Assembly (NCBI RefSeq): GCF_030409415.1
Contig: NZ_JAUFPW010000036.1
Span: 124,001-188,000, forward strand
Direction of reading: 5' to 3'
Source: Pedobacter aquatilis
GTDB taxonomy: Bacteria; Bacteroidota; Bacteroidia; Sphingobacteriales; Sphingobacteriaceae
DNA length: 64,000 bases
Of the stretch, positions 9,503-19,073 are shown piece by piece. The position numbers and the translations under genes were made by a program. The notes below the pieces were generated by a model, which worked only from the letters and a program-made list of their open reading frames with translations, did not search any database and was not told where the DNA came from. How positions within the stretch are numbered: position 1 is the stretch's first letter; each line of letters begins with the position of its first letter.

Positions 9503-10255
9503 TTAAAAGCTTTTAATTTCAATCCCTCCAAACATTGCTGTTCCTTCTAAAATCAAAGTTTTCTGAATTTCCGAATTTGGCATTAGGCTTCCTCTTTTAT
9601 CTTCAACGCTACCAAAAATTGCAGTCACGTTCGAGCGTACTGCCCAATTTTGAGGGATGATAAGTTTAATCCCGCCAAAAACTGCTGTAACATCTAATTT
9701 TACTGTTTCATTAAAATCGGCTTGTGTAAGGTTTATATCGGCTCCGCCAAAAACTGCGGTCACATCTCCACCTTTAAAGTTTTTCGAAAATACGGTTTGA
9801 TGACTTCCTCCGAATACGGCAATGGCCTCAATAAAATCGTTATCCATTTTTTTGTCGGAAGATTTATCTGTTGATTCTAAACTTTCACTTTTAGGATTTC
9901 CGAAACCAAATGTTGTTTTACCATTTTTAGGCTTAAAGATTAGATAGGAACCAACGATAACCAAACCAACACCCAAAGCATATTTAGAAGCATCAAAACC
10001 AAGATGCATATTATCAATAGTATTATAAGCGCCAATCAGAACCAACACTAACCAACCTATTCCCTTAAAATTATTTCTAAGACCGATAAACACACCTAAA
10101 AGAATTAAAAGGTTCGAGCCGCTAAATATCCACCTTGGGATATCTAAATCCATTGTTCTAACCAAAAAACCTAATCCAACTAAAATGATAATAAGGCCGC
10201 TAAGCATTCTACCAGAATAGTTATTATTTATATTGTTGTTATTTGAAGTTTCCAT
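9503..10255 (-). CDS. LiaF-like membrane protein (DUF5668 + cell-wall stress domain)
   Basis: A 250-residue protein with four N-terminal membrane helices (about residues 15-32, 42-60, 67-82, 88-108), a linker with KSSDKK, and a C-terminal beta-solenoid of four AVFGG-type repeats (AIAVFGG, TAVFGGAD, TAVFGGIK, TAIFGSVE). This is the LiaF/DUF2154 layout. In Firmicutes LiaF restrains a LiaRS two-component system; here it lies directly upstream of a LytS/LytTR pair on the same strand, suggesting the same kind of module. A TACATTTG (-7-like) box lies 20 bases upstream at 10283-10276. Confidence 0.85.
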   Translation of the reverse strand: METSNNNNINNNYSGRMLSGLIIILVGLGFLVRTMDLDIPRWIFSGSNLLILLGVFIGLRNNFKGIGWLVLVLIGAYNTIDNMHLGFDASKYALGVGLVIVGSYLIFKPKNGKTTFGFGNPKSESLESTDKSSDKKMDNDFIEAIAVFGGSHQTVFSKNFKGGDVTAVFGGADINLTQADFNETVKLDVTAVFGGIKLIIPQNWAVRSNVTAIFGSVEDKRGSLMPNSEIQKTLILEGTAMFGGIEIKSF

Positions 10256-10386
10256 TTTGTGTAATTATTAATAACCAAATGTATTTATAAGAAATTAAGC
10301 CAGATAACTCATATCTGTAGAAAAGCAAAAAATAGAGGTAAATAACCTCATTTTATCGGTGAAAAATATTTTAGTATTTTGAAGGC

Positions 10387-11259
10387 ATGAAATTTCCACT
10401 ATTTATCACAGCATTATTATGTTCCTTTGCATGTTTCGGCCAGCAAATTGAATCAAACTACAAAATTTATGATGCCAGAAAACAAAAAACAATATCAGTT
10501 GATGATATTATTAATGATATGAGCAAAGCTGATGTGCTTTTTTTTGGTGAAGAGCACAATGATTCAATTGGACATTATTTAGAAGCTACAATATTTAAAA
10601 AATTAAATGAAAAATATCCAAAGAAAGCAGCATTGAGCCTTGAAATGTTCCACACCGATATACAACAAGTTGTTAACGAATACCTTGCAGATTTAATATC
10701 AGAAAAGAATTTTATTAAAGAAGGGCGAGCCTGGAATAATTACAAAGATTACAGACCATTAATTGAGTATGCAAAGACGAATAAAATTGATGTTATTGCT
10801 GCAAATGCCGCAACGAGATATAGTAATGCGGTAACTAACGGTGGACTTGAGGCATTAAAAAATTTCCCAAAAAGTTCAATTATATTTTTACCAACTTTAC
10901 CAATTGATACTGCTACCGGAAGGTATAACGATAAATTTATGGAAACACTTGGCGGACACAGCATGGGGCCTATGAAAATTTATCAAACCCAAAATCTTTG
11001 GGATGCAACGATGGCATGGACTATAGCTAAATATGCCAAAGCAAATAAAGGGAGTAAAATTCTTCAATTAAATGGTCGTTTTCATAGCGATGAAAAGTTA
11101 GGGACTTTGGCAAAACTTAACGCTTATGCACCAAAACTTAAAATACTTAATATTTCAGCTTTTTCTGATGTAGGTTTTGAAAATCCAGATTGGAATAAAT
11201 ACAAGAATCTTGCTGATTATGTAATTATCACAAACCCAAAAGTTAGAAGAAGTTATTAA
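10387..11259 (+). CDS. ChaN-family (haem-binding uptake, Tiki superfamily) lipoprotein-like protein
   Basis: A 290-residue secreted protein with a signal peptide (residues 1-18, ending CFGQQ). The domain carries FFGEEHND (about residues 52-59), ALSLEMFHTDIQ, and later LQLNGRFHSDEKLG, matching the ChaN/DUF399 erythromycin-esterase-like fold that binds haem in Campylobacter. The cysteines in the signal segment (CSFACFG) do not form a clean lipobox, so lipidation is uncertain. Monocistronic; it converges on mscL. Confidence 0.85.
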   Translation: MKFPLFITALLCSFACFGQQIESNYKIYDARKQKTISVDDIINDMSKADVLFFGEEHNDSIGHYLEATIFKKLNEKYPKKAALSLEMFHTDIQQVVNEYLADLISEKNFIKEGRAWNNYKDYRPLIEYAKTNKIDVIAANAATRYSNAVTNGGLEALKNFPKSSIIFLPTLPIDTATGRYNDKFMETLGGHSMGPMKIYQTQNLWDATMAWTIAKYAKANKGSKILQLNGRFHSDEKLGTLAKLNAYAPKLKILNISAFSDVGFENPDWNKYKNLADYVIITNPKVRRSY

Positions 11260-11299
11260 AGCAAAAAGGCTCGCAATTACTTGCAAACCTTTTAAGGTT

Positions 11300-11689
11300 T
11301 TATGCTTTTGCTTTTAAAACATCTCTAATTTCTGTAAGAAGAATCTCTTCTTTAGTTGGTGCAGGAGGCGCTGCTGGTGCAGCAACTTCTTTCTTTTTAA
11401 GATTGTTAGCACCTTTAATAATTAAGAATAAAACAAACGCAACGATAATAAATGCAATAACCTGCGATAAGAAATTACCATATTTAATTGCTGTACCAGG
11501 AATAACCAGTTTACTTAAATCTTCTAAGCCTGCAGCTTTCAAAGCCGGACCTAAAACGGCAGGCGTAATAATATCTTCAACAAGTGAGCTTACAATTTTT
11601 CCAAAAGCCGCACCTATGATTACACCAACAGCTAAATCAAGAACATTTCCTTTAACTGCAAAATCCTTGAATTCTTTAACAATTCCCAT
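11300..11689 (-). CDS. mscL: Large-conductance mechanosensitive channel
   Basis: MscL opens under membrane tension to release solutes after osmotic downshock. The N-terminus [29 protein letters not shown] gives the amphipathic helix and the pore-lining first helix, followed by the second helix [17 protein letters not shown]. An alanine/proline linker (APAAPPAP) precedes the C-terminal helix [13 protein letters not shown]. At 129 residues it has normal length. It is transcribed divergently from rpoN across a 169-base gap. Confidence 0.96.
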   Translation of the reverse strand: MGIVKEFKDFAVKGNVLDLAVGVIIGAAFGKIVSSLVEDIITPAVLGPALKAAGLEDLSKLVIPGTAIKYGNFLSQVIAFIIVAFVLFLIIKGANNLKKKEVAAPAAPPAPTKEEILLTEIRDVLKAKA

Positions 11690-11831
11690 AATTTTAGTTT
11701 TAGTTTGTTTTTTAACGAAAGTAACAATTATAATATAAACTTAAAAACGATTGGACCAACTTTAACTAACAATAAATTAAAAAATTGTTAAGTTATAAAT
11801 ACATCCTAAAGATTATCTGCCAACAATTCCT

Positions 11832-11839
11832 TATTTTTG
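11832..11839 (+). promoter_or_regulatory. Candidate -7 box of rpoN
   Basis: TATTTTTG matches TAnnTTTG and lies 19 bases before the rpoN ATG, giving a short leader. I could not place a -33 TTG at the expected distance. Confidence 0.4.
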
Positions 11840-11858
11840 CCGAATACTAAAGAATAAC

Positions 11859-13331
11859 ATGCTAAAGCAACATTTACAACAAAAATTATTACAAAAGTTA
11901 TCACCTCAGCAAATTCAATTTATTAAGCTGCTACAGGTGCCAACTGTTGCTTTAGATACCAGGGTAAAAGAGGAATTAGAAGAAAATCCGGCTTTGGAAG
12001 ACCCCAGTTTAATGACAGCTGATGAACCTAAAGGCGAATATGATGATTTAAATGATGGTCCTGAAGACTATGAAAGTTCATCAGAAGATAATAGCATGGA
12101 CGAATTTAATGTTGATGATTATCTGCAAGACGATTCTGCCAATGATTACAGTACTAATTACAACAATGGCGATGATGATGAAGAGAAAAAAGAAACGCCA
12201 ATTGCTATAGAAAGTACATTTTTTGAAAGTTTACAAGAACAATTAGATTTAATTCCGCTTTCAGATCAGGATTTTATTGTAGGTAAGCAAATTATTGGAA
12301 GTTTAGATGATGATGGTTATTTACGTCGGCCTTTAAGTTCTATGATTGATGACCTTGCTTTCTCTCAAAATGTAATGGTTGAGGAAGAAGATGTTTTAGA
12401 AATGCTTCGTTTAATTCAAAGCTTCGACCCTCCGGGAATTGGGGCCAGAGATTTAAAGGAATGCCTTCTTATTCAACTAAAAAGAAAAGATACAAGTAAC
12501 CCCATAATTGTTAAAGCAATGAATGTGGTAGAAAATTATCTTGATGAATTTACAAGAAAACATTACGATAAGCTTGAAAAAAGCTTAAATCTTGATAGTG
12601 AGGAGTTAAAAGAAGTTGTTAATGAAATTCTTCGTTTAAATCCAAAACCTGGTGACGCAAACCAAGTTACAACAAAACAAATGCAAATTATTCCTGATTT
12701 TCACATCAGTAATAATGATGGCATTTTAATTTTAACTTTAAATTCAAAAAATGCTCCTGAATTAAAGGTAAGTCGCTCCTATCAGGAAATGTTTGAGCAT
12801 TACGATAAAGCCTCAGCTAAAGATAAAAAACTGAAAGAAGCTGTTCAGTTTGTGAAACAAAAGTTAGATTCGGCTAAATGGTTTATCGATGCGATTAAGC
12901 AAAGACAGCAAACTTTATTGAAAACCATGAATGCGATTATGCATTATCAATACGAATATTTTTTAACCGCTGATGAACGCAAAATGCGTCCAATGATTTT
13001 AAAGGATATTGCTGATAAAATCGATATGGACATTTCAACCGTTTCGAGGGTTGCAAATTCTAAATACGTTCAAACAGAGTTTGGTACATTTCTGCTAAAA
13101 TCTTTCTTCTCGGAAGCAATTCAAACTGAAAATGGCGAAGAAGTTTCGAATAAAGAAGTTAAAAAAATTCTTGAAGATTGTATTGGCAATGAAGACAAGC
13201 GCAAGCCTCTTGCCGATGAAAAACTTACCGATATTTTAAAAGAACGCGGTTATAATATTGCCCGCAGAACTGTTGCTAAATATCGTGAACAAATGAATAT
13301 TCCGGTTGCCAGACTTAGAAAAGAGCTTTAG
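11859..13331 (+). CDS. rpoN: RNA polymerase sigma-54 factor
   Basis: A 490-residue sigma-54. The glutamine- and leucine-rich region I is at the N-terminus (QKLLQKLSPQQIQFIKLLQ, LEENPALE). Region II is a long acidic stretch (about residues 48-112, rich in D, E, N). The core-binding domain follows (FDPPGIGARDLKECLLIQL), then the helix-turn-helix MDISTVSRVANSKYV and the RpoN box ARRTVAKYRE near the C-terminus. Transcription by sigma-54 needs activator ATPases that are not in this window. Convergent with the PorP/SprF gene. Confidence 0.97.
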   Translation: MLKQHLQQKLLQKLSPQQIQFIKLLQVPTVALDTRVKEELEENPALEDPSLMTADEPKGEYDDLNDGPEDYESSSEDNSMDEFNVDDYLQDDSANDYSTNYNNGDDDEEKKETPIAIESTFFESLQEQLDLIPLSDQDFIVGKQIIGSLDDDGYLRRPLSSMIDDLAFSQNVMVEEEDVLEMLRLIQSFDPPGIGARDLKECLLIQLKRKDTSNPIIVKAMNVVENYLDEFTRKHYDKLEKSLNLDSEELKEVVNEILRLNPKPGDANQVTTKQMQIIPDFHISNNDGILILTLNSKNAPELKVSRSYQEMFEHYDKASAKDKKLKEAVQFVKQKLDSAKWFIDAIKQRQQTLLKTMNAIMHYQYEYFLTADERKMRPMILKDIADKIDMDISTVSRVANSKYVQTEFGTFLLKSFFSEAIQTENGEEVSNKEVKKILEDCIGNEDKRKPLADEKLTDILKERGYNIARRTVAKYREQMNIPVARLRKEL

Positions 13332-13346
13332 TAGTTGCCTGATTTT

Positions 13347-13401
13347 TTGGTTGTTTAGTTTTTTGGGTTATTCCAAAGCACCTTGATTACTAAACAATCA
13401 A
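13347..13401. terminator. Candidate two-way terminator between rpoN and the PorP/SprF gene
   Basis: TTGGTTGTTTAGT (13347-13359) faces ACTAAACAATCAA (13389-13401), a 13-base stem with one G:T pair and a loop of 29 bases, in an 85-base gap between convergent genes. T-runs flank it on both strands. The long loop weakens the call. Confidence 0.4.
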
Positions 13402-13416
13402 GCCAACAAAAACCAA

Positions 13417-14430
13417 TTACCACATTTTAATATAAGAAGGTACTTTGTAAATGTTATTCAGCATTAAGCCAAGTACAATTTCATGGCTACCATTACTTAC
13501 TGTATTCAAATCAGAAGTAGTAAAATCATAAGAATAAGTAAGATTTACCATCTTGCCTATATTAAATCCAGCCATTGCGGCGAATGAATCATTTTTTCGG
13601 TAGCTTCCGCCTAACCATACTTTATCTTTAAAAGCAATCTTCATATTTATGTCTACAGAAACTGGCGCCGGCTGTACATATTTTACCATTATAGAAGGGA
13701 TAGCTGCAATTTGGTCGTCCATAAAAAACTTATAACCGGCAGTTGCAAAGAAATGCGGTACCTCCTTGCCAGTATTGTAATTATCAGAATTTGTAAAGCT
13801 TAATTTTTGTGATAAAACCTGTTGTGCAGATACCCCGGCAAAAAGTCTCGCACCATATAACCACAAACCTACACTTAAATCCGGTCTTAACTGACTAACG
13901 ATTGTATTTGATAATGCAGGGTCGCTTTGGCTATCTGGAAACGTTAAGGAGTTAATATCCAATCTAATATTTGATAAACCAGCAGCGGCGCCTAATGAGA
14001 GATTAAAAGCGTTATTTAATTGCAAGTGGTAAGCATAAGTAACATTAGCATCAAGCCTAGAAAGTGGACCGGCCTTATCCTGCACAACTGTAAACCCCAT
14101 GCCGTGATGCGCAGGCGAGGAAGTATAATTTTGCATATAGTTTCTATCCATCGGGTTACCGGTTTGCTCAGGAAAAGATGTTAAGGCATTGCTCCAAAGT
14201 TGATTATCGCCCAAAGCCCAATGTGCAGAAACGAAAGAAGTTTGAGGTGCATCGTTAATTCCTGCCCATTGTTTCCTAAAACCAGCCTTAAAATCAATAT
14301 AATTTTCTATTCCTGATAAGGCAGGATTTAAAAGATATTGATTAAAAATATACTGAGTATATTGAGGCTTTTGTTGAGAAAACCCATTAAAACTTATAAA
14401 AACGGCTATTATTAGTATATATTTTTTCAA
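13417..14430 (-). CDS. PorP/SprF family type IX secretion-associated outer-membrane protein
   Basis: A 337-residue outer-membrane protein with a signal peptide (MKKYILIIAVFISFNGFSQ). The opening KPQYTQYIFNQYLLNPALSGIENYIDFKAGFRKQW is the PorP/SprF signature, with later barrel strands and a terminal tryptophan. Members assist export or anchoring of partner cell-surface adhesins. It lies 2 bases downstream of a giant PKD/CHU_C protein gene, the usual partner arrangement (SprF-SprB-like), so the two form an operon. Confidence 0.92.
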   Translation of the reverse strand: MKKYILIIAVFISFNGFSQQKPQYTQYIFNQYLLNPALSGIENYIDFKAGFRKQWAGINDAPQTSFVSAHWALGDNQLWSNALTSFPEQTGNPMDRNYMQNYTSSPAHHGMGFTVVQDKAGPLSRLDANVTYAYHLQLNNAFNLSLGAAAGLSNIRLDINSLTFPDSQSDPALSNTIVSQLRPDLSVGLWLYGARLFAGVSAQQVLSQKLSFTNSDNYNTGKEVPHFFATAGYKFFMDDQIAAIPSIMVKYVQPAPVSVDINMKIAFKDKVWLGGSYRKNDSFAAMAGFNIGKMVNLTYSYDFTTSDLNTVSNGSHEIVLGLMLNNIYKVPSYIKMW

Positions 14431-14432
14431 CT

Positions 14433-17400
14433 TTATCTGATTATGGTGAGAGGTCCGGTAATTGTTTTACGCCCGTTTCTTGGGTTGATAAGATAGTAAT
14501 AAACGCCGACAGGTAGAGGCTGATTTTGATAATTCCCGTCAAATGGAGACTTGTAACCTACACTGTAAAATACTTTGTTTCCGTTTCTGTTAAAAACTTC
14601 GATGGTTGAATTTGGATATGTATCTAAATATTTAACATCCCAAATATCATTAATCCCATCACCATTTGGTGTAAAGGAACTTGGTGGAATAAGTGCTTGC
14701 AAAACTTTTACCAAAACCGAAGTTATCACTTTACAACCTTCACTTGTTGTTGCTGTAAGTTCATACTGTGTATCTTTATCAGGCGATGCGATTGGATTCA
14801 AAACATCATCGCGATTTAATCCTAAAGAGGGTGTCCAGTTGTAAGTTAACGCTTTGCCATCGGCAATTGTTGGAATGGTAACCTGACCACCAGCTAATAT
14901 ATACATTGTAGAAACACCAATATCTGCGGTTGGAGATTGATGAACGTTAATATCTTTTTTTATAACACTTGTACAACCATTAGCGGCAATAAAAGTATAG
15001 GTTATTACATGTACTCCAGGCTGAACTTTTTTTGGATTAAAGTTTCCTTCAGTATCAATTCCGTCGCCAGAATAAGTGCCATTTCCGGTTATACCTGAAA
15101 TTTCTCTCGCTTGATTTACGATTATGGAACCATCGTTTTGACAAGCGGAAGGAATATCAGCAAACTCTAAGATTGGCGCTGGCTTTAATGTAATTTGTTT
15201 TACAACTTCCTCGAAACAGTCTGTACCAGAATAAGCTTTTAATTTAATTTTGAAATCTTTATTGCTGTTGCCACCAAATGCAGCATAAACCAGGTTAATA
15301 TTTTCTCCCGTTGGATAATCATAAGTTAAAAATTCTTCTGGAGCTCCATCCAAATTCTTGTAAATATCAATTTTCGTAATCTTGCCAAAAAATGCTTTTG
15401 ATAAATTATTGATTACTACTGGGCTATTACTACACAGATTATTTGAATTCTGAACTGAAAAATCCGCTTTTTCTACAGCCCCATTTACTGTAAAGCTTTT
15501 TGATTGTGAATTAACACAGCCATTTACATTGGTAATTTTCAGCGTAACGGTGTATAGCCCGAAATTTGAATAAGTATGCTTACCATCCTTTTCTGTTGAG
15601 GTATTTGGATTTGTCAACGTAGACGATGCATCTCCAAAATCCCATTCATATTTTATCGGACCAGTAATGCCATCGGCATCTATAGTCTTATTTGTAAATA
15701 ATGCAAAAGCATCTTTCAAACAAACATCAGGCATTGTAAAATCTGCAACAGGTAAGTTAGTAACAATAACATCTTTTGAAAAAACATCGCTAACACAACC
15801 ATTTGAAGATGTAGTTATAAGCGTTATTTTATATGTGCCGATTGATGTATATTTATGTGCAAATGGGGTCTTATCTGTTTTATCAATAACTGTATTATCG
15901 CCGAAATCCCAATGCCAATTAACGATTTTATTTACAGTTTTAGCAGAACTTATTGTGGATTCATCCGTAACAAAATAATCGGTATTTATACAAGTATTTA
16001 ATGTTGATGAAAACTTAGAAACTGGCAGAGGATAAACTGTTATTGTTTTGCTATAAACATCAGAATAGCAACCGGAACCAGCTTTTACAGATAATGTTAC
16101 CGTATAATTTCCTTCTGACGCGTATTGGTGTTTAGGATTTTTTTCTTCTGATTTTGCACCATCTCCAAAATCCCAGAGCCAGTTTGTTACTTGAAATTCG
16201 GTAGAGTTTGATATACTTTTATCTGTAAAAGAAATATCTGTTTTAGCACAACCAGAAGCATCAGCTTCAAAACTTGAAGTCGGTAAATCGTATATAGAAA
16301 AAACATAGTTTGTTTCTAAATCTCCACTTTGGCAATTCGTTGCATTATTAGGCACATGCGCAACAACGTTAAGCTTGTGTTCTCCAGCTGTAATGTAATT
16401 TCTCTTATCAGGATAACTGTAAATATAAAAAGTTTGTCCGTTGATAAGTTTAACTTCAGGTTCATTTGTTGTAATTATTGTAACCTCATTATCAAGTGTC
16501 CAAGTAATCTTATCTGGCTTATATGGCAAGTTTATTTTGAAACTGATTTCAGTATTAACGCAGCCGTTTTGATATTCCTCCTGTTTTACATTATTAACTA
16601 CTGTAAGGTAATTGTTTGAGGCCAAATTTGTACCGGCAGAGTAAGCATAGGATTCTGTATCGCCATAACCATAAGCAATAACATTAAATCCATCGTCTGC
16701 GGTAAGCGTTAAGCTTCTATCAGTAACCGGAACCTGGGCAAAAGACAAATTACCCGAAAGAGTTGTCCATGATATGTTTGGAACGATTCCATTTATCTTA
16801 AAAGATGCTGTTTTATTCGTTTTGATTAAAACATTTAAATATCGCTGCCTGATATCTTGTTCTGTAGCTGAAAACACGGTGATGTTATTGACACTAAATT
16901 CAACAGGATTTAAAATAACCATATCCGGGTCGCCAAAACCAGCATTGGTACCATTTGGAGTTGCACAACCTACTGAATACATGTACTGGCTTAATAGGAA
17001 ATTTTTATCTCCTGTTATATAATTTGGTGTTGAAAGTCTTGGAGAACTGTAAAAATTACCCTTGTTTAAAGTCGCAATCAATGTCCCATTCTCATAAATT
17101 TTTGTATTATCTTCTACTGCTATTGCCCGATAAATATATGATTGATTAATAAATGGAATAATACCATACGTTTTACCTAAACTTGAAACTGGATAAATTT
17201 GCTGATAAAGCGGATCAGAACTCGTACAATTCCCTATAACAATGTTAGAAGTACCAGAAAATGCCGCAAATCGCTTACAAGATGATGTGCCAGGATCTGT
17301 CTCTACAGATATGCCAGTTAAATCATCAAGGCCAGAAGTATATTCGTAAACATCGCCTGCTTTGGGTAAGGTAATTGTTCTGTTTACGTTGTTTTTTTCC

Positions 17401-17960
17401 TTTAATAATAAAACTGTATTGTCCTCTACTGCAATGAGTGTTAAATAATTATAGCCCTGCTGAGTGGAATTATTATTATTATTGTTGTTGTTATTATTGG
17501 ATGCAATGTTCTGAGTATAGTTAACTGAAAAATATTTCTGACCCAATGTTTCAAAAGGTAATATGAGTGATGCAGCAGACCTATGTCCGGCAAAAACATG
17601 TGCATAAGCGGCAACTTTGGGTTTTCCGGGTGTAACAACGATATGAATTCCGCGGTTTGTTAAAACCATATTTGCATCATTCAAATCTATATAAGAATCG
17701 TTTCTATTAACCTGAATACCAACAGAAGTATTCGCAGGAATTGCAGTAATTCCCGAAGAATAAGCGCCGCAAGTAACCGTAACTTCAGTATCATACTTGG
17801 ATGTTACAAAAACAACCAAACTTGCCAAAGAGCCACCGCTAGGAACATGCGTAGGAAATACAGTCCAAAAATCTGTTCCTTCATTGGAAATACTTTGGCT
17901 GTAACCCCTTTTAAATAATAAAAAAGCTACACAAAAAACTAATAAGAATGCTCGTTTCAT
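14433..17960 (-). CDS. Large secreted PKD-repeat protein with gliding-motility type C-terminal domain
   Basis: A 1175-residue surface protein. After the signal peptide (cleavage near residue 21) an IgGFc-binding-like N-terminal domain starts with NEGTDFWTVFPTH. Three PKD domains then carry WDFGDGAKSEEKNP, WHWDFGDNTVID and YEWDFGDASS. The C-terminal SSFTPNGDGINDIWDVKY...YYYLINPRNGRKTITG is the CHU_C (type B) sorting domain of the type IX system. Its downstream partner is the PorP/SprF protein. A run of ten asparagines near residues 154-163 comes from an AAT/AAC microsatellite. Role inferred: adhesion or motility. Confidence 0.92.
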   Translation of the reverse strand: MKRAFLLVFCVAFLLFKRGYSQSISNEGTDFWTVFPTHVPSGGSLASLVVFVTSKYDTEVTVTCGAYSSGITAIPANTSVGIQVNRNDSYIDLNDANMVLTNRGIHIVVTPGKPKVAAYAHVFAGHRSAASLILPFETLGQKYFSVNYTQNIASNNNNNNNNNNSTQQGYNYLTLIAVEDNTVLLLKEKNNVNRTITLPKAGDVYEYTSGLDDLTGISVETDPGTSSCKRFAAFSGTSNIVIGNCTSSDPLYQQIYPVSSLGKTYGIIPFINQSYIYRAIAVEDNTKIYENGTLIATLNKGNFYSSPRLSTPNYITGDKNFLLSQYMYSVGCATPNGTNAGFGDPDMVILNPVEFSVNNITVFSATEQDIRQRYLNVLIKTNKTASFKINGIVPNISWTTLSGNLSFAQVPVTDRSLTLTADDGFNVIAYGYGDTESYAYSAGTNLASNNYLTVVNNVKQEEYQNGCVNTEISFKINLPYKPDKITWTLDNEVTIITTNEPEVKLINGQTFYIYSYPDKRNYITAGEHKLNVVAHVPNNATNCQSGDLETNYVFSIYDLPTSSFEADASGCAKTDISFTDKSISNSTEFQVTNWLWDFGDGAKSEEKNPKHQYASEGNYTVTLSVKAGSGCYSDVYSKTITVYPLPVSKFSSTLNTCINTDYFVTDESTISSAKTVNKIVNWHWDFGDNTVIDKTDKTPFAHKYTSIGTYKITLITTSSNGCVSDVFSKDVIVTNLPVADFTMPDVCLKDAFALFTNKTIDADGITGPIKYEWDFGDASSTLTNPNTSTEKDGKHTYSNFGLYTVTLKITNVNGCVNSQSKSFTVNGAVEKADFSVQNSNNLCSNSPVVINNLSKAFFGKITKIDIYKNLDGAPEEFLTYDYPTGENINLVYAAFGGNSNKDFKIKLKAYSGTDCFEEVVKQITLKPAPILEFADIPSACQNDGSIIVNQAREISGITGNGTYSGDGIDTEGNFNPKKVQPGVHVITYTFIAANGCTSVIKKDINVHQSPTADIGVSTMYILAGGQVTIPTIADGKALTYNWTPSLGLNRDDVLNPIASPDKDTQYELTATTSEGCKVITSVLVKVLQALIPPSSFTPNGDGINDIWDVKYLDTYPNSTIEVFNRNGNKVFYSVGYKSPFDGNYQNQPLPVGVYYYLINPRNGRKTITGPLTIIR
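17466..17500 (-). repeat. Trinucleotide repeat (poly-asparagine) inside the PKD protein gene
   Basis: A tract of AAT and AAC codons (seen as ATT/GTT on the plus strand) encodes about ten consecutive asparagines in the IgGFc-binding-like region. Because the unit is three bases, slippage would change length without shifting frame. Confidence 0.7.
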
Positions 17961-18248
17961 TTCTATTAGTTTGGTTAAGAAGTAGTTTGCATTGGTTTGT
18001 TTATAGAATGCAATATACTATTATTGGATATACAAGAAAAAAAAATAACATATTTTAAGTAGTAATTTTCCTTTTCGTGTAATAAACTAACTGGTTGGTG
18101 TAAAAAAAACAACAATTCTCATATAGGATTTGCAAATTAATTGCATTATTTCTATTCGAATCAATTAATAAACTCACTAATATTGATTGAACAAGCAACA
18201 TCCCGAAAAGTAATTTTTTAATAATTAATTAACCTTAAAGGATAATTT

Positions 18249-18659
18249 ATGAATGCTTATTTAAAATTAATTGAACAAATATATCCAGCTAGAAATGGTG
18301 AAAAATCTGATATTTTGCTTTATAATGAAATGTATATTGCTTATTCGACAATGCAATTAGAAAAAATCATAACGGAAAAGACATTATACAATTACAGAAT
18401 CGCTTTTTTCTTTTTAAGAAAACACATTTACAATGCAGTGAATGATGCAATGAGAAAAATTCACTATAGTTTAAACGAGTTAGATAGGCAATGTTTAATG
18501 TATTTCCAAAACAAATTAAACTCGCAACTTTACGATAAAGTAGAACTGGATGCTATAATTGAAAACGTCAATAAACTATTATCATGCTATGATTTAAGCA
18601 AAAATTATTTGGAAAACATAGTCGAAGTTGAAGAACTAAAACTCAAAGTGTCAGCTTAA
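18249..18659 (+). CDS. Hypothetical protein, mostly helical (136 aa)
   Basis: I do not recognise this 136-residue protein. It is predicted helical throughout, basic and tyrosine-rich, with no signal peptide, membrane segment or cysteine motif (one Cys at about residue 76 and one near 116). The start follows AAAGGATAATTT, which could serve as a ribosome site. The 288 bases upstream are very A+T-rich with no other gene. It is followed at once, on the opposite strand, by a small disordered protein gene. It could be a lineage-specific protein; no function is offered. Confidence 0.65.
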   Translation: MNAYLKLIEQIYPARNGEKSDILLYNEMYIAYSTMQLEKIITEKTLYNYRIAFFFLRKHIYNAVNDAMRKIHYSLNELDRQCLMYFQNKLNSQLYDKVELDAIIENVNKLLSCYDLSKNYLENIVEVEELKLKVSA

Positions 18660-18660
18660 G

Positions 18661-18834
18661 TTATTCATCATCTTGAGATTTGTTTTTAAACTTTTCCGAA
18701 AATTCTTTTGCATTTTCATCAGCGGATGTATCGTTATGGTTTGGTTGCTCTAAATTTTCTTCTAGCCTATTATTCCATTTATCTAAACCATCATTAGGCT
18801 CATTTTTAGCAGAATCGTTTTTAGGATTTACCAT
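18661..18834 (-). CDS. Small disordered acidic protein (57 aa)
   Basis: Read directly on the minus strand: ATG at 18834, stop at 18661, product starting MVNPKNDSAKNEPNDGLD and ending KNKSQDDE. It is rich in Asn, Asp, Glu and Lys with a single possible helix (NAKEFSEKFKNK). No known domain. It lies 46 bases downstream of a TatA-like gene on the same strand. Composition resembles the two other small disordered proteins in this window (43006 and 51059). Confidence 0.55.
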   Translation of the reverse strand: MVNPKNDSAKNEPNDGLDKWNNRLEENLEQPNHNDTSADENAKEFSEKFKNKSQDDE

Positions 18835-18880
18835 GATTGAAGTTTGTTAATAAAACATAATCTACTAAAATAAGTTTTTG

Positions 18881-19021
18881 TTATTTTACAGGAGGTTCAT
18901 CTTTGGCATTTTTAAATTCTTTAACACTTTTACCAATCCCACGCATAAGTTCTGGGATTTTTTTTCCTCCGAAAATTAATAAAATAATAACTCCGATTAG
19001 TATAATTTCAATTGCCGACAT
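18881..19021 (-). CDS. tatA: Twin-arginine translocase TatA/E-type subunit (46 aa)
   Basis: Read directly on the minus strand: MSAIEIILIGVIILLIFGGK then KIPELMRGIGKSVKEFKNAK. One N-terminal membrane helix, an FG-type hinge (IFGGKKIPEL) and an amphipathic helix are exactly the TatA layout, but the tail is very short (46 residues in all; many are 55-90). No tatC is visible in this window. A tatA alone may supply pore subunits for a tatC elsewhere. Confidence 0.85.
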   Translation of the reverse strand: MSAIEIILIGVIILLIFGGKKIPELMRGIGKSVKEFKNAKDEPPVK

Positions 19022-19073
19022 ATTAATTTTTTAATGAATATACACTTAAATTAACAAAGCTGATTAATAGCAA

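Noticed and set aside
11262-11297. Terminator between the ChaN-like gene and mscL
   Set aside because: AAAAGG...GCAA and TTGC...CCTTTT can pair but with two internal mismatches; too weak to list with confidence.
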